From positions 754,001-818,000 of the forward strand of contig NC_005090.1 of assembly GCF_000196135.1 (NCBI RefSeq): a stretch of 64,000 nt of DNA, in the 5' to 3' direction. This document shows, one piece after another, positions 56,301-64,000 of this stretch. Numbering within the stretch: the stretch's first letter is position 1; the number at the start of each line of letters is the position of its first letter. The notes beneath the pieces are model-generated. The model did not search any database, was not told where the DNA came from, and worked only from the letters and a program-made list of their open reading frames with translations. A program made the position numbers and the translations under genes. The stretch comes from Wolinella succinogenes DSM 1740 (lineage in GTDB: Bacteria > Campylobacterota > Campylobacteria > Campylobacterales > Helicobacteraceae).

Positions 56301-58059
56301 GATCGACGCAGAGCGTGAAGGGGGTGGAGCGAGCCTTTAAGTAGGCGCGCTCTTTTTCGCTTAGGGTGATGCGTTTCTCCTTGTCGGGGGCGTTTCCTTG
56401 GAGGAACCATTTGCTTGTAAGAAGAAGGAGTTCGCTATCGCTCACCTGCTCCTTGGCTTTCTCTAGGAGGTTGCGGAGGGTAGAATTGGAGCTGGAGGTG
56501 GCGACATGGAGATTGACACGAAATTGAGGGTCTTGCACTTCAAAAGCGGGCGCCATTCCGCTTAGACCCGATTTTTTGATCAAGAAATTCCCCACTTGAA
56601 GCGAGTTGATCGCGGCATCAGCCTTGCCAAAAGCGACCATTTTAAGAGCGGAGAGGGTGTCTTCGGCAAAGACCATCTCAATCTCTGGATAGTGCTTCTT
56701 TAAAAGGGCCTCTTCAAAAAAGCCCTTCACTACAGCGAGCTTTTTGCCTTTAAGATCATTTAAAGAGCTAAACTCTTGAGCGCGAGAATCCTTGGTAAAA
56801 ACCGCACTGATGATCTCGGAGTAGGGCGAGGTGAAGAGAAGATACTCCTCCCTCTCGGGGCTTTTGGCGATATTGACCATGGCATCCAGTCGCCCATCGC
56901 GCATCATCTGAAGAAATTCACTCCATGTCGGGCCGCTCACATATTCGACCTTGAGACCCACCTTGGAGGCGAGGAGTTTGATGTAGTCAATAGAGAATCC
57001 TGCGGGCTGGCCCCCATCGCTATGATAGTTCATCGGGGCAAAATCACTCTCGTTTTGGACGCGAAGGGTGGGGCGCATCAAAATGTAGGCACGCTCAGCT
57101 TCGGTAAGGTCTAAAGAGGTTCGAATCTGCCCAAAAAGAAAGCTTGCGTAATCTTTAGCAGGGGGAGCGAGTCTCGCCTCGGCAAAAATTTCACCGATTT
57201 TTCGCACCTTGTGAGGATCGATGCTTCCGATAGGGTAGCTTCTAGAGAGCACCATCTTAGCGGTCTCGCGCGCCTCAAAAAGGAGCTGTTCTTTGGTCTT
57301 GTTTTGGGTGTTGTAGCGCTCTAGAATAAGATCAACGATCTCTTCGGGATGATCAAGCGCATACTGCCAGCCTCGGTTACTCGCATCAATGAAGCGCTTT
57401 ACAAGAGTGGGATTTTTGAGGACAAACTCTTTAGCGCCAAAGAGATTCTCATCATAGAGCTCTACGCCGTAGTTGCTGGGATCAAGGATGTTGTAGCGCA
57501 CACCAAGGCGCTGAAGATCAAAGAGCTCATTTGTGAGAAAGATGGAGTAGGCATCGACCTTGCCATCGATGAAATCGTGGATGTTAAAGCTGGTGGAGAG
57601 AATCTGAATATCTTTCATGCTCAGCCCAAAGCCTTGAAGCATATGGGTGAAGTTGGCGCTATCGATATTGACCTCAGAGAGCATAAGGCGTTTACCTTTG
57701 AGATCGCCTGGACTTTTGATCTCAGGGGAGGTGACGATGGCTAGGGGTGAGCGCTTGAAGTAGTTGGCTAGGAGCAAGATAGGCTTGCCCTCCATCTGCT
57801 CTTTGATGATTCCTGAGCCCCAGATTCCAAAGTGGCTCTTTCCCTCTAAAACCTCTTGGATGATGTTCACTCCATTCTCATACTCTTTAAGCTCCACCTC
57901 TAAACCCGCCTCTTGGTAATAGCCCTTCTCGATGGCTGTGTAGAATCCGGCAAATTCAAATTGGTGTTTCCACTGGAGGCGAAGGGAGAGCTTTTGGGTA
58001 GAGGCATGGAGGGTGAGGCCTAGGAGCAGTAGGGTCACAAGGGCGAAGAGTTTTTTCAT
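53392..58059 (-). CDS. Giant hybrid sensor kinase with three periplasmic binding domains
   Basis: A 1555-residue protein. Order: signal peptide (1-20); an NMT1/THI5-SsuA-type binding domain (about 22-290, [21 protein letters not shown]); a first SBP_bac_3 domain (about 325-553); a second one (about 575-797); one membrane helix (811-828); HisKA with His862 in [15 protein letters not shown]; HATPase_c with NLANNAIKF and [12 protein letters not shown]; receiver 1 (Asp1142, [10 protein letters not shown]); receiver 2 (Asp1288, [10 protein letters not shown]); and an HPT domain with His1425 in [13 protein letters not shown]. This is a BvgS/EvgS-like phosphorelay with an extra pyrimidine- or sulfonate-type binding domain in front. 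Ligands are unknown. Confidence 0.93.
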   Translation of the reverse strand: MKKLFALVTLLLLGLTLHASTQKLSLRLQWKHQFEFAGFYTAIEKGYYQEAGLEVELKEYENGVNIIQEVLEGKSHFGIWGSGIIKEQMEGKPILLLANYFKRSPLAIVTSPEIKSPGDLKGKRLMLSEVNIDSANFTHMLQGFGLSMKDIQILSTSFNIHDFIDGKVDAYSIFLTNELFDLQRLGVRYNILDPSNYGVELYDENLFGAKEFVLKNPTLVKRFIDASNRGWQYALDHPEEIVDLILERYNTQNKTKEQLLFEARETAKMVLSRSYPIGSIDPHKVRKIGEIFAEARLAPPAKDYASFLFGQIRTSLDLTEAERAYILMRPTLRVQNESDFAPMNYHSDGGQPAGFSIDYIKLLASKVGLKVEYVSGPTWSEFLQMMRDGRLDAMVNIAKSPEREEYLLFTSPYSEIISAVFTKDSRAQEFSSLNDLKGKKLAVVKGFFEEALLKKHYPEIEMVFAEDTLSALKMVAFGKADAAINSLQVGNFLIKKSGLSGMAPAFEVQDPQFRVNLHVATSSSNSTLRNLLEKAKEQVSDSELLLLTSKWFLQGNAPDKEKRITLSEKERAYLKARSTPFTLCVDPLWMPFEKLDSKGNYEGIAADLLKIVFERTGVEAKVLQTKDWVETLNAVKSGQCDILSFSNQTPAREEWLLFSDPLFQDPNVFITHADHPFITNPKSLEGKTIVLPKGTSIEEWVRRDYPWLKLILVETEEEVFKALLERKADLSIRSLTVAAYTIKKEGLFSLKIAGQLPEKDNHFRMGIKPKEPILRDILNQGIHTLTPEEIDRIANKFVSVNIQKGFDYSLLWKILIGMAGIFVGFFYWNRKLTEYNKALQAAKEKAEAATQEKSNFLANMSHEIRTPMNAIIGMTYLAQQTDLTPLQRDYLQKIEGSANALLGLINDILDFSKIEAGKLEIECIDFDLHSVIEHVSTLVELKATEKNLEFVVSYDQGMNMNLHGDPLRLGQILTNLANNAIKFTHEGEVGIYITKQELHRYRFEVRDTGIGLSPGQKEKLFRSFSQADTSTTRQYGGTGLGLAISKQLVEMMNGRIWVESEEGKGSSFIFEIELNEQENAPKESKAFSHKHVLIVDDTPSWQKILARLLKGFHIEVSVASSGEEALRLIKEQPGFYDLILMDWKMPQMDGIETTKLIKESCETPPPTIIMVSSYRQENIVNAAKEQGINVFLQKPINPSLLYNVLLEILGEGIKQSGVQKADSHSLKNELTTRAGSQILLVEDNAMNREIIMGMLQPFGIRIDIAQNGQEAVTLYQENPKRYELILMDIQMPVMDGYEATKILRAQGANLPIIALTANAMKSDIERTKAAGMDEHLNKPIVVEKLFGTLLAHLTPKCAPQENPSLAPQELQSSTLPTLVHTDTLKGIAHLAGDEALYRKLLRDFIEHYENLEIEPASQEGARILHTLKGLSANLGMDELSRLAKECEENPSLTSLASLTQALSQALQELKESGILSDSTPLIPQIAAPEGRVEEIWSELGSLLPKRRPPLCKPLLEELEGYALNERDRALFERLKPLVERYKFSEALKILEERLS

Positions 58060-58105
58060 CAGGGAATCCTTTGGGGGAGTTGCTTAAAGATATCCACTTT
58101 GATTC

Positions 58106-58174
58106 TATCCAAAGAGAGTCTCAAAGCGGTCTCAGATTCCCTTGTGGAGACCGCTTTGAGACTCTCTTTGGATA
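58106..58174. repeat. 28-bp perfect inverted repeat between divergent signalling genes
   Basis: The arms 58106-58133 (TATCCAAAGAGAGTC...) and 58147-58174 (...GACTCTCTTTGGATA) are perfect reverse complements around a 13-base spacer (AGATTCCCTTGTG). The repeat lies 47 bases upstream of the giant kinase start and 33 bases upstream of the REC-kinase at 58208, so it occupies both 5' regions. It could be a long operator pair, a hairpin in both leaders, or a scar of an inverted duplication. No transposase is near. Confidence 0.9.
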
Positions 58175-58207
58175 AGATTAGAGCATCAAAAATCTTGGAG
58201 GCGTCCA

Positions 58208-59326
58208 ATGAGCGCTCATGAAGCGACTATCTTGGCGGTGGATGACACCGAGGTCAATGTCGATATCCTCATGGGAATCCTCAAAAATTATGATGTGATT
58301 CCTGCTCTAAGCGGAAAAGAGGCGCTAGAGATCGTGAAAAATGAGAAGATTGATCTCATTTTGCTGGATATTATGATGCCTGAGATGGATGGGTATGAGG
58401 TTTGCCGGAGACTAAAGAGCGAGGAGGCGACCCGCTCTATCCCCATTATCTTCATCACCGCCAAGACCACCGAGAGCGATATCAAAGAGGGTTTTGAGCG
58501 CGGGGCGGTGGATTATGTGACCAAGCCTTTCAACCCCATTGAGCTCATCTCTAGGGTGGACACCCATTTGGAGCTTCGTAGCTATCAGCTACGCCTAGAG
58601 GAGAGGATTACCCAGGAGATCCAAAAGAGCCGTCTTAAAGATCAGGTGCTCTATCAACAATCCAAACAGGCGGCCATTGGTGAGCTGCTCATGCATATTG
58701 CCCACCAGTGGAAGCAACCCCTCTCTGAGCTTAGCTCCATCAATCTCAATCACCTCTCTCAAATCGTTCTCCAAGAGGAGCTCTCCAAAGAGGGTCTGCG
58801 CGAGGATTTCAAGAAGACCGAACAGATTTTGAAATTCATGTCTGATACAGTGGAGACTTTTCAAGAGTTCTACAAGCCAAACACCCAAAACAGCTTTTTT
58901 GATGTGATGGATGCGATCCATCAAGCCATCGGAATCATTGATGCCACCTATCACTATCATAAGATCACCCTCACCATCGAAAACGAGGGCAATCCCAAGG
59001 CCTATGGCAACCCCAATCAATACGCCCAAGCGATTCTCAATCTCCTCACCAATGCTAAAGATGCGCTTCTTCATCTTCCCGCTCAAGCGCCTAGACGCGT
59101 GGTCGTCCATGTCGCTTCTAGAGAGGGGAAATCGATCGTGAGCGTGAGCGATAGCGGCGGGGGGATGAGCGAAGAGACACTAGAGAAGCTCTTCACCCCC
59201 TTTGTCTCTTCACGCCAAGGAGCGGGGATTGGGCTCTATATGTCTAGGGGAATCATCGAGCGGCTCGGAGGGAGTCTTGGCGCTCAAAATAGCGCCGAGG
59301 GCGCCCAGTTTGTCGTGACACTTTAA
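58208..59326 (+). CDS. Receiver-histidine kinase (REC-HK)
   Basis: A 372-residue cytoplasmic protein with the same plan as the gene at 52256: receiver (1-125, MPEMDG, FITAKT, VTKPFNP), coiled linker, HisKA variant with [13 protein letters not shown], and HATPase_c (AILNLLTNAKDAL, VSDSGGGMSEE, GAGIGLYMSRGII). The kinase half differs clearly from the other copy, but 186 bases of the receiver are nearly identical. ATG 58208 is preceded by GGAGG. It overlaps the following response regulator by 1 base and likely phosphorylates it. Confidence 0.93.
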   Translation: MSAHEATILAVDDTEVNVDILMGILKNYDVIPALSGKEALEIVKNEKIDLILLDIMMPEMDGYEVCRRLKSEEATRSIPIIFITAKTTESDIKEGFERGAVDYVTKPFNPIELISRVDTHLELRSYQLRLEERITQEIQKSRLKDQVLYQQSKQAAIGELLMHIAHQWKQPLSELSSINLNHLSQIVLQEELSKEGLREDFKKTEQILKFMSDTVETFQEFYKPNTQNSFFDVMDAIHQAIGIIDATYHYHKITLTIENEGNPKAYGNPNQYAQAILNLLTNAKDALLHLPAQAPRRVVVHVASREGKSIVSVSDSGGGMSEETLEKLFTPFVSSRQGAGIGLYMSRGIIERLGGSLGAQNSAEGAQFVVTL

Positions 59327-60000
59327 TGAAGTCACTAAAGAGATTCAATCTCCTCTTTTTGGAGGATAACGAGACCTTTGCTCGCCATATGCTAGAGCTC
59401 CTTTCGCGATTCTTTGCCCAAGTCTTTCATGCCAAAAGCATGAAGGGGGCGCTGGAGCTTTTGGAGCGGGAGAAGATTCATGCGATTCTTTCAGATATTC
59501 GCATAGAGGATGGCAATGCTCTAGAGTTCATCTCCAAGATTCGCCAGCAAGACACCCATATTCCCATCACGGTCTTAAGCGCGCACAAGGATGAGGATTT
59601 TCTTCTTAAGGCGATTCCTTTAGGGCTAGGAGAGTATCTCATCAAACCCGTGGAGTTTGAGGTGCTCATGGCCTCTTTGGGGCGGATGGCAGAGGCTTTG
59701 GATCGACTCTATGGCAGAGTAGAATGTTTCGGGGAGAATCTTGGTTTTTACAAAGAGGAGCGTGTGGTGATCAAGGGAGAGGAGAGATGCCCTCTCACTC
59801 CTAGCGAGGCGAGGCTTTTGGAGCTTCTCTTGGCTCACAGAGGGAGGGTGCTCTCCAAAGAACAGCTCGAAGAGTGGCTCTACCCTGAAGGGGTGGTGAG
59901 CGATTCGGCACTGAAGAATCTTGTGTTGCGTCTTCGTAAAAAAATCGGACAAGAATCGATAGAAAATATTCCTCAAATAGGCTACAAAATCTCCAAATAA
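59326..60000 (+). CDS. OmpR-family response regulator
   Basis: A 224-residue protein: receiver (1-120) with acidic pocket LFLEDNETF, phospho-Asp in AILSDIRIEDGNALEF, Thr/Ser and Lys in VLSAHKD and YLIKPVEFE, then a winged-helix Trans_reg_C domain (about 145-224) with CPLTPSEARLLELLLAHRGRVLSKEQLEEWLYP and NLVLRLRKKIG. It is the only DNA-binding output in the phosphorelay locus, so it is the probable end point of the chain. The ATG overlaps the kinase stop (TAATG). Confidence 0.93.
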   Translation: MKSLKRFNLLFLEDNETFARHMLELLSRFFAQVFHAKSMKGALELLEREKIHAILSDIRIEDGNALEFISKIRQQDTHIPITVLSAHKDEDFLLKAIPLGLGEYLIKPVEFEVLMASLGRMAEALDRLYGRVECFGENLGFYKEERVVIKGEERCPLTPSEARLLELLLAHRGRVLSKEQLEEWLYPEGVVSDSALKNLVLRLRKKIGQESIENIPQIGYKISK

Positions 60001-60033
60001 ATACAATTTTATTTCAAGATATGAGTAAAAAAT

Positions 60034-60050
60034 TTACATATTTTATGTAA
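60034..60050. promoter_or_regulatory. Dyad upstream of ectA
   Basis: TTACAT-ATTTT-ATGTAA, a 6-base inverted repeat with a 5-base spacer, in a very AT-rich 113-base stretch before ectA. It may bind a regulator of the ectoine genes. Confidence 0.4.
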
Positions 60051-60113
60051 CTTTAAAATTAAAAACGTGACAATGAAAAGCGATTCGTCGTAAAAATCCT
60101 CTAAGGAGTTGTC

Positions 60114-60635
60114 ATGTTTAGACCGCCAAGCATTAAGGATGCTAAAAAAATTTGGGAGCTGATAGGGCGATGCAAGCCCCTAGATATCAACTCTCCATAC
60201 TGTTATGCCCTCATAGGGCGAGACTTTTTTGATTCTTCCATCGTGTATGAAGAGGAGGGGAGAATCAAGGGAGTGGTCATCGGCTATCTGAGGCCAAGAG
60301 CGCCTGAGCGTCTCTTCGTTTGGCAAGTTGCCATTGAGGCTAAGAGTCGAGGAAAAGGAATCGCCAAACGAGCGATTGAAGCCATTTTGAAGAATCTTGA
60401 GCGCAAGGGACACTGTATTCAAGCCATTGAGGCGACCTACACTCCTAGTAACTTGGCCTCTAAAGCACTCTTTCATGCCTTAGGTAGAGAGTGGAAGGTG
60501 GTTTGGATTGAGGAAAATTTCCTTGAGGGTGCCCTATTAAGCGCTCAAGAGGCCCACGAGGAGGAGTGGCTCATCACGCTTCCCTTCTCTAGCGAGGCGC
60601 TTGGCGTCCAAGGAGCAAATCATGCGAATCTTTGA
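60114..60635 (+). CDS. ectA: L-2,4-diaminobutyrate acetyltransferase
   Basis: A 173-residue GNAT enzyme, the second enzyme of ectoine synthesis: it acetylates diaminobutyrate. Marks: FRPPSIKDAKKIWELIGRCKPLDINSPYCYALIGRDF in character, the EctA N-terminus, and the acetyl-CoA loop VAIEAKSRGKGIAKRAIEAIL. AAGGAG precedes the ATG. It overlaps ectB by 14 bases, and the gene order ectA-ectB-ectC is the standard one. Confidence 0.93.
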   Translation: MFRPPSIKDAKKIWELIGRCKPLDINSPYCYALIGRDFFDSSIVYEEEGRIKGVVIGYLRPRAPERLFVWQVAIEAKSRGKGIAKRAIEAILKNLERKGHCIQAIEATYTPSNLASKALFHALGREWKVVWIEENFLEGALLSAQEAHEEEWLITLPFSSEALGVQGANHANL

Positions 60636-61905
60636 ACAGTTAGAATCTCAAGTGCGGAGCTATATTCGATCTTTTCCTGTGATCTTTGAGCGCTCCAAGG
60701 GGGCGTATCTCTATGATGAGCAGGGCAAAGCTTATATCGATTTTTTTGCTGGAGCAGGAACGCTCAACTACGGCCATAATCACCCTAAAATCATCGAAGC
60801 GATGATAGCCTATCTCCAAAATGATGGAATTTTGCATGGGCTAGATAAGGCCACAAGCGCCAAAAAAGCCTTTTTACAGACGCTAAGCGAGACGATCTTG
60901 GAGCCTCGTCATATGGATTACAAAGTCCAATTCACGGGCCCCACGGGCACGAATGCTATAGAGAGCGCTTTGAAGTTGGCTAGGATGGTGAAGGGGCGCT
61001 CCAATGTCATTGCCTTCACTAATGCTTTCCATGGGCTCACGATGGGTTCCATGGCGGTGACAGGGAATGCCTTTTATCGCGATGAGGCGTTTGTTAATCG
61101 AGCCAATGTCTCCTTTATGCCCTTTGATGGTTATTTTGGAGAAGAGGTGGACACGAGTCTCTATTTGCGACGATTCTTGGAAGATGGGAGCAGTGGCGTG
61201 GATCTGCCTGCGGCCATCATTTTAGAGACAATACAGGCAGAGGGCGGAGTGAATGTGGCTAGAGATGAGTGGCTAAGGAGTGTTGAGAAGGTTTGTCGGG
61301 ATTTTGATATTTTGCTGATTGTCGATGAGATACAGGTGGGAAATGGTCGAACGGGACGATTTTTCAGTTTTGAAGAATCGGGAATCCGACCTGATATCAT
61401 CACCCTCTCGAAGTCCATTGGAGGAGGATTGCCTCTCGCGCTTGTATTGCTTCGGCCTGAGCTTGACCAATGGAAGCCTGGCGAGCACACGGGCACCTTT
61501 AGGGGCAACAATCTCGCTTTTGTTGCAGCCAAAGAGGCGCTTGAGTATTGGAGCGATAGTGTGCTTGGCGAATGGGTGAAGCATAATTCTGCCATCCTCA
61601 AAGAGGGGCTTGAAGCTCTTGTTCAAGCTTTTCCTGAGCTTGGGATGAGCGCGCGCGGAAGGGGGCTTATCTATGGATTGGAGATTCCTTTGAGTGGCAT
61701 GGCTAAAGAGGTGTCGGCGAACTGTTTCCAAAAAGGCTTAGTGATTGAGCTTGCAGGAGCAAGCGATACGGTGCTCAAATTTCTTCCGCCACTAATTATC
61801 GAAGAGGAGACGCTTAGAGAGGGGCTAGGAATCATTAAAGAGGCGATTGGCGAGGTTTTGCGCGAGAGAGAGGCGAGGATGGGGGAGGTGTTTGGTGATC
61901 GTTAA
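60622..61905 (+). CDS. ectB: Diaminobutyrate-2-oxoglutarate transaminase
   Basis: A 427-residue class III aminotransferase that turns aspartate semialdehyde into L-2,4-diaminobutyrate, the first ectoine-specific step. Marks: the start MRIFEQLESQVRSYIRSFPVIF, NYGHNHPKI, QFTGPTGTNAIESALKLAR, AFHGLTMGSMAVTGN, LLIVDEIQVGNGRTG and the PLP lysine in ITLSKSIGGGLPLA. ATG at 60622 is chosen because AAGGAG lies 6 bases upstream; the open frame 7 codons earlier lies in ectA. Confidence 0.95.
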   Translation: MRIFEQLESQVRSYIRSFPVIFERSKGAYLYDEQGKAYIDFFAGAGTLNYGHNHPKIIEAMIAYLQNDGILHGLDKATSAKKAFLQTLSETILEPRHMDYKVQFTGPTGTNAIESALKLARMVKGRSNVIAFTNAFHGLTMGSMAVTGNAFYRDEAFVNRANVSFMPFDGYFGEEVDTSLYLRRFLEDGSSGVDLPAAIILETIQAEGGVNVARDEWLRSVEKVCRDFDILLIVDEIQVGNGRTGRFFSFEESGIRPDIITLSKSIGGGLPLALVLLRPELDQWKPGEHTGTFRGNNLAFVAAKEALEYWSDSVLGEWVKHNSAILKEGLEALVQAFPELGMSARGRGLIYGLEIPLSGMAKEVSANCFQKGLVIELAGASDTVLKFLPPLIIEEETLREGLGIIKEAIGEVLREREARMGEVFGDR

Positions 61906-62290
61906 AACCAAAGAAGAGGTTGTAGGCACCCCTAGAGAGATTTTTGCACCCAATGGCCACTGGATTTCAAGGCGCTATCTTTTGGCTGGAGAGGGGATGG
62001 GATTCTCCTTTCATGAGACGATTATTTTGGCGGGAACCAAGACGCACATCCACTACCAAAATCATCTCGAAGCGGTCTTTTGTGTTCAAGGCAGGGGAGA
62101 GGTGGAGCTTATCCCAAGCGGCGAACGATTCTTGATTGAAGAGGGGGTGATGTATGCGCTCGACAAACACGATGAGCACTATTTGAGTGCAAGCGAGGAG
62201 ATGAGGCTGATCTGTGTCTTTAATCCTCCTCTTCAAGGGAATGAGGTGCACGATGAAAAGGGTGTCTATCCGCTTAAAAAAGGCCAATAA
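61895..62290 (+). CDS. ectC: Ectoine synthase
   Basis: A 131-residue cupin that closes N-gamma-acetyl-diaminobutyrate to ectoine. Marks: the start IVKTKEEVVGTPREIF, NGHWISRRYLLAGEGMGFSFHETII, the metal-site region THIHYQNHLEAVFCVQGRGEVE and LDKHDEHYLSASEEM. GTG at 61895 with GGGGGAGG upstream, overlapping the ectB end by 11 bases. No ectD hydroxylase and no dedicated aspartokinase follow. Confidence 0.95.
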   Translation: MIVKTKEEVVGTPREIFAPNGHWISRRYLLAGEGMGFSFHETIILAGTKTHIHYQNHLEAVFCVQGRGEVELIPSGERFLIEEGVMYALDKHDEHYLSASEEMRLICVFNPPLQGNEVHDEKGVYPLKKGQ

Positions 62291-62337
62291 ATTTCATGGT
62301 TTGTGGTAAGATTCCGCCAAAAAATCGGAGAGCCGCT

Positions 62338-62676
62338 GTGTCCATCGTCAAAAAAAATATACCCATCGCCTCTTTGAGCGCGGTGGCGGAGATTCTTAAG
62401 ACCAAGCCTCGAACCATGCGGATGTATGAGGAGAGGGGATTGCTTCCTGGCGGGCATGAAAAAGAGAAAAAGCTCTATTCGCTAGAGGAGATTGATCGAA
62501 TCATGCTGGTGCATTATCTCGCCACTCACGAGCGAATCAACGCCAATGGAATTCGCTTTATTCTGAAACTTTTGGATTGGGGAATCACGCAGGAGGCCAA
62601 AGAGGCACTTTTCAAAGAGGCACAAGAGCTCATCGAGAAGGAATCGATGGCAGAGATTAAAGAGGGAGATCTCTAG
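62338..62676 (+). CDS. MerR-family regulator downstream of ectABC
   Basis: A 112-residue protein with a MerR-type winged helix: IASLSAVAEILKTKPRTMRMYEERGLLPG and KKLYSLEEIDRIMLVHYLA, then a short helix with NANGIRFILKLLDWGI. It has no Cys and no long effector domain, so it is not a metal-type MerR and is closer to HspR-like short regulators. GTG at 62338 is preferred because of GGAGAG 7 bases upstream; an ATG at 62296 is in frame. It is 47 bases after ectC on the same strand and may control it. Confidence 0.85.
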   Translation: MSIVKKNIPIASLSAVAEILKTKPRTMRMYEERGLLPGGHEKEKKLYSLEEIDRIMLVHYLATHERINANGIRFILKLLDWGITQEAKEALFKEAQELIEKESMAEIKEGDL

Positions 62677-62691
62677 CTCCCTCTTTTTGAT

Positions 62692-64000
62692 TTAAACCTT
62701 AAAATGGCCTGCTAGATGCTCTAGGTCTGTGGAGATGCGTGAGAGCTCTTCGATGGCCTGAATATTTCTCTTCATCGCGCCGCTGCTCTCTTTGGAGAGA
62801 TCGGCAATGAGGGCAACTTCTAGTGAGAGTGCGGAGGCGCTTTGAGTCTGAAGCTCGGAGGATTGAGCCACCTCTTTAGCCTTGGAGAAAGAATCGTCGG
62901 CCTGTTTGGATATTTCATGGAGAATCTCCGCTGCCTCATTGGCCATACCAAAACTCCTTTCAATCTCTTTGACAATGTTTTCCATGCCAAGCACCGCCTC
63001 TTTCGTTTCACTCTGGATAAGACCAATCATGCGAGTGATCTCTTGTGTGGCGGTGTCGGTGCGCTCAGCTAGCTTTCGAATCTCATCCGCCACGACCGCA
63101 AACCCTCGACCCGATTCTCCTGCTCTAGCGGCCTCGATAGCGGCATTAAGCGCTAAGAGATTGGTTTGGTCTGTGATCTCTTTGATGAGACTAGCGCTCC
63201 CTCCGATGTTTTGAGCATGGGTGTCGAGAGTTTGAATTTGTGCCGCGGAGTTTTTGGCTCCTAAAGTGACTCGCTCCATATTGGAAGCGGTATCTTGAGC
63301 TGCGCTCGCACCGCGCTCGGAGAGCTCTACGCTCCTAGCGGAGTTTTCTTGGGTCTGCTTGGCAAGCTTGGCGACCTCTTGAATGGTGGATTGGAGTTTT
63401 TGGATGCCAAGAGCCAGTGAGGCGGAGGTCTCTTCTTGGCGTTTGGTTGACTCTTCGGAAGACTTAGAGGCTTCAGCAACATCTTTGATTTTGCGGGTCA
63501 TCTCCAAGGAGGCATAGATGATATGCCCCACCACCTCTTTGAGCTGTTCTTGCATCCTTAAAATTGCTTCTAGGGTGCTCTCTTTGGGGGCAGGAGGGCT
63601 TTGGAAGGTGAGGTCGCCTTTGGCGATTTCACCCACAATATGAGCCACCTCTCTAGGTTCTCCTCCAATGGAGCGAGTGAGGTATCTAGAGATAAAAAAG
63701 GCGATCAGAATCCCGATGACAAGAGCACTCAAAGAGAGCCAAATCATGAGCCAAGAGAATCCTCCTGCAATCTCTCTAGCGATAGGGGTGGCCTTTTGGT
63801 TTTTTGATTCTTCGTGGTCGATGAACTCATTGATCACCCCTAGCCACTCCACAAAGGCGGGGCGCGCCTCTTTCATGAGAAGGGTTTGGGCGTGCTCTTG
63901 ATTGCCTTGAAGCTTGAGGCGGATAATCTCTTGCACAAGGGGTAGCGTGCGCTTTTCAATTTCATTGATCTTTTGTAGAATCTCTCGCTCTTTGGATTCG
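62692..64000 (-). CDS. Methyl-accepting chemotaxis protein (5' end outside window)
   Basis: The frame is open to the window edge, so the N-terminal membrane helix and most of the sensor are missing. Seen: the last helix of the periplasmic bundle, membrane helix [17 protein letters not shown], a HAMP-like [22 protein letters not shown], and the signalling hairpin with [38 protein letters not shown] in character. GTG 63936 looks like a start, but the upstream codons continue the helix ([12 protein letters not shown]), so it is internal. It ends 15 bases from the opposing MerR gene. Confidence 0.9.
   Translation of the reverse strand, partial: ESKEREILQKINEIEKRTLPLVQEIIRLKLQGNQEHAQTLLMKEARPAFVEWLGVINEFIDHEESKNQKATPIAREIAGGFSWLMIWLSLSALVIGILIAFFISRYLTRSIGGEPREVAHIVGEIAKGDLTFQSPPAPKESTLEAILRMQEQLKEVVGHIIYASLEMTRKIKDVAEASKSSEESTKRQEETSASLALGIQKLQSTIQEVAKLAKQTQENSARSVELSERGASAAQDTASNMERVTLGAKNSAAQIQTLDTHAQNIGGSASLIKEITDQTNLLALNAAIEAARAGESGRGFAVVADEIRKLAERTDTATQEITRMIGLIQSETKEAVLGMENIVKEIERSFGMANEAAEILHEISKQADDSFSKAKEVAQSSELQTQSASALSLEVALIADLSKESSGAMKRNIQAIEELSRISTDLEHLAGHFKV

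Noticed and set aside
58106-58174. Terminal inverted repeats of an insertion sequence
   Set aside because: The arms are 13 bases apart with no room for a transposase, and no target-site duplication was seen.
52256-60000. CRISPR-like or repeat-array explanation for the repeated receiver DNA
   Set aside because: The repeat is coding sequence in two intact genes with only silent differences, so it is a paralogous segment and not an array.
63936-64000. True start of the last chemoreceptor at GTG 63936
   Set aside because: The frame stays open to the window edge and the upstream codons continue the sensor helix; the first membrane helix must lie outside.

Overview
The window looks like a chromosome segment of Wolinella succinogenes or a very close relative (Campylobacterota, formerly Epsilonproteobacteria). 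The strongest clue is frdCAB at 31966-35447. The cytochrome b subunit carries, at the residue numbers known from the W. succinogenes quinol:fumarate reductase, the four haem ligands H44, H93, H143 and H182 and also E66 and E180. GlmM, ThrS, GreA and L20 also look like their Helicobacter/Campylobacter counterparts. No transposase, integrase, phage module or CRISPR array was seen.

Layout. 1-5050: end of a hydrogenase maturation operon (hypD, a UPF1-like helicase, hypE, hypA), then a coiled-coil protein and lpxB. 5100-11250: greA, dut, a YfgM/BamB-like pair, coaX, hisG and a degenerate GGDEF plus EAL protein. 11250-16960, mostly on the minus strand: rhodanese, murI, rho, dxr, cdsA and a YdjM-like membrane protein, with a HESAH metalloprotease-like gene opposed to dxr. 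17070-25450: mnmG, prfA, rpsT, glmM, lspA, tRNA-Val, thrS, infC, rpmI and rplT. 25650-30840: ppsA, purL and a small exported protein.

30870-35450 holds frdCAB and, downstream, a second FrdC-like dihaem cytochrome b under its own likely promoter. In this paralogue Glu180 is replaced by Thr. 35850-43200 is a tightly packed minus-strand operon for formate dehydrogenase assembly (selA, selB, fdhD, a short modE, a NifS-like protein without its PLP lysine, moeA, usp), with the selenocysteine tRNA gene divergent from it. No formate dehydrogenase structural gene is in view.

43210-64000 is rich in signalling: a GGDEF protein, an Xre regulator facing a chemoreceptor across a 22-bp palindrome, putP, an SPFH/NfeD pair, a MarR regulator, and a PTS-EIIC-like membrane domain fused to an EAL phosphodiesterase. 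Next comes a divergent phosphorelay locus at 52256-60000: a 1555-residue hybrid kinase with three periplasmic binding domains, two REC-kinases and an OmpR-type regulator, with a 28-bp inverted repeat between the two arms. The window ends with an ectoine operon (ectABC), a MerR-type regulator and a partial chemoreceptor.

The most promising leads are the FrdC paralogue, the lysine-less NifS-like protein in the Se/Mo operon, the three-sensor phosphorelay with its inverted repeat and homogenised receiver segment, and the EIIC-EAL fusion. All functional statements come from reading the sequence; no database search was run.
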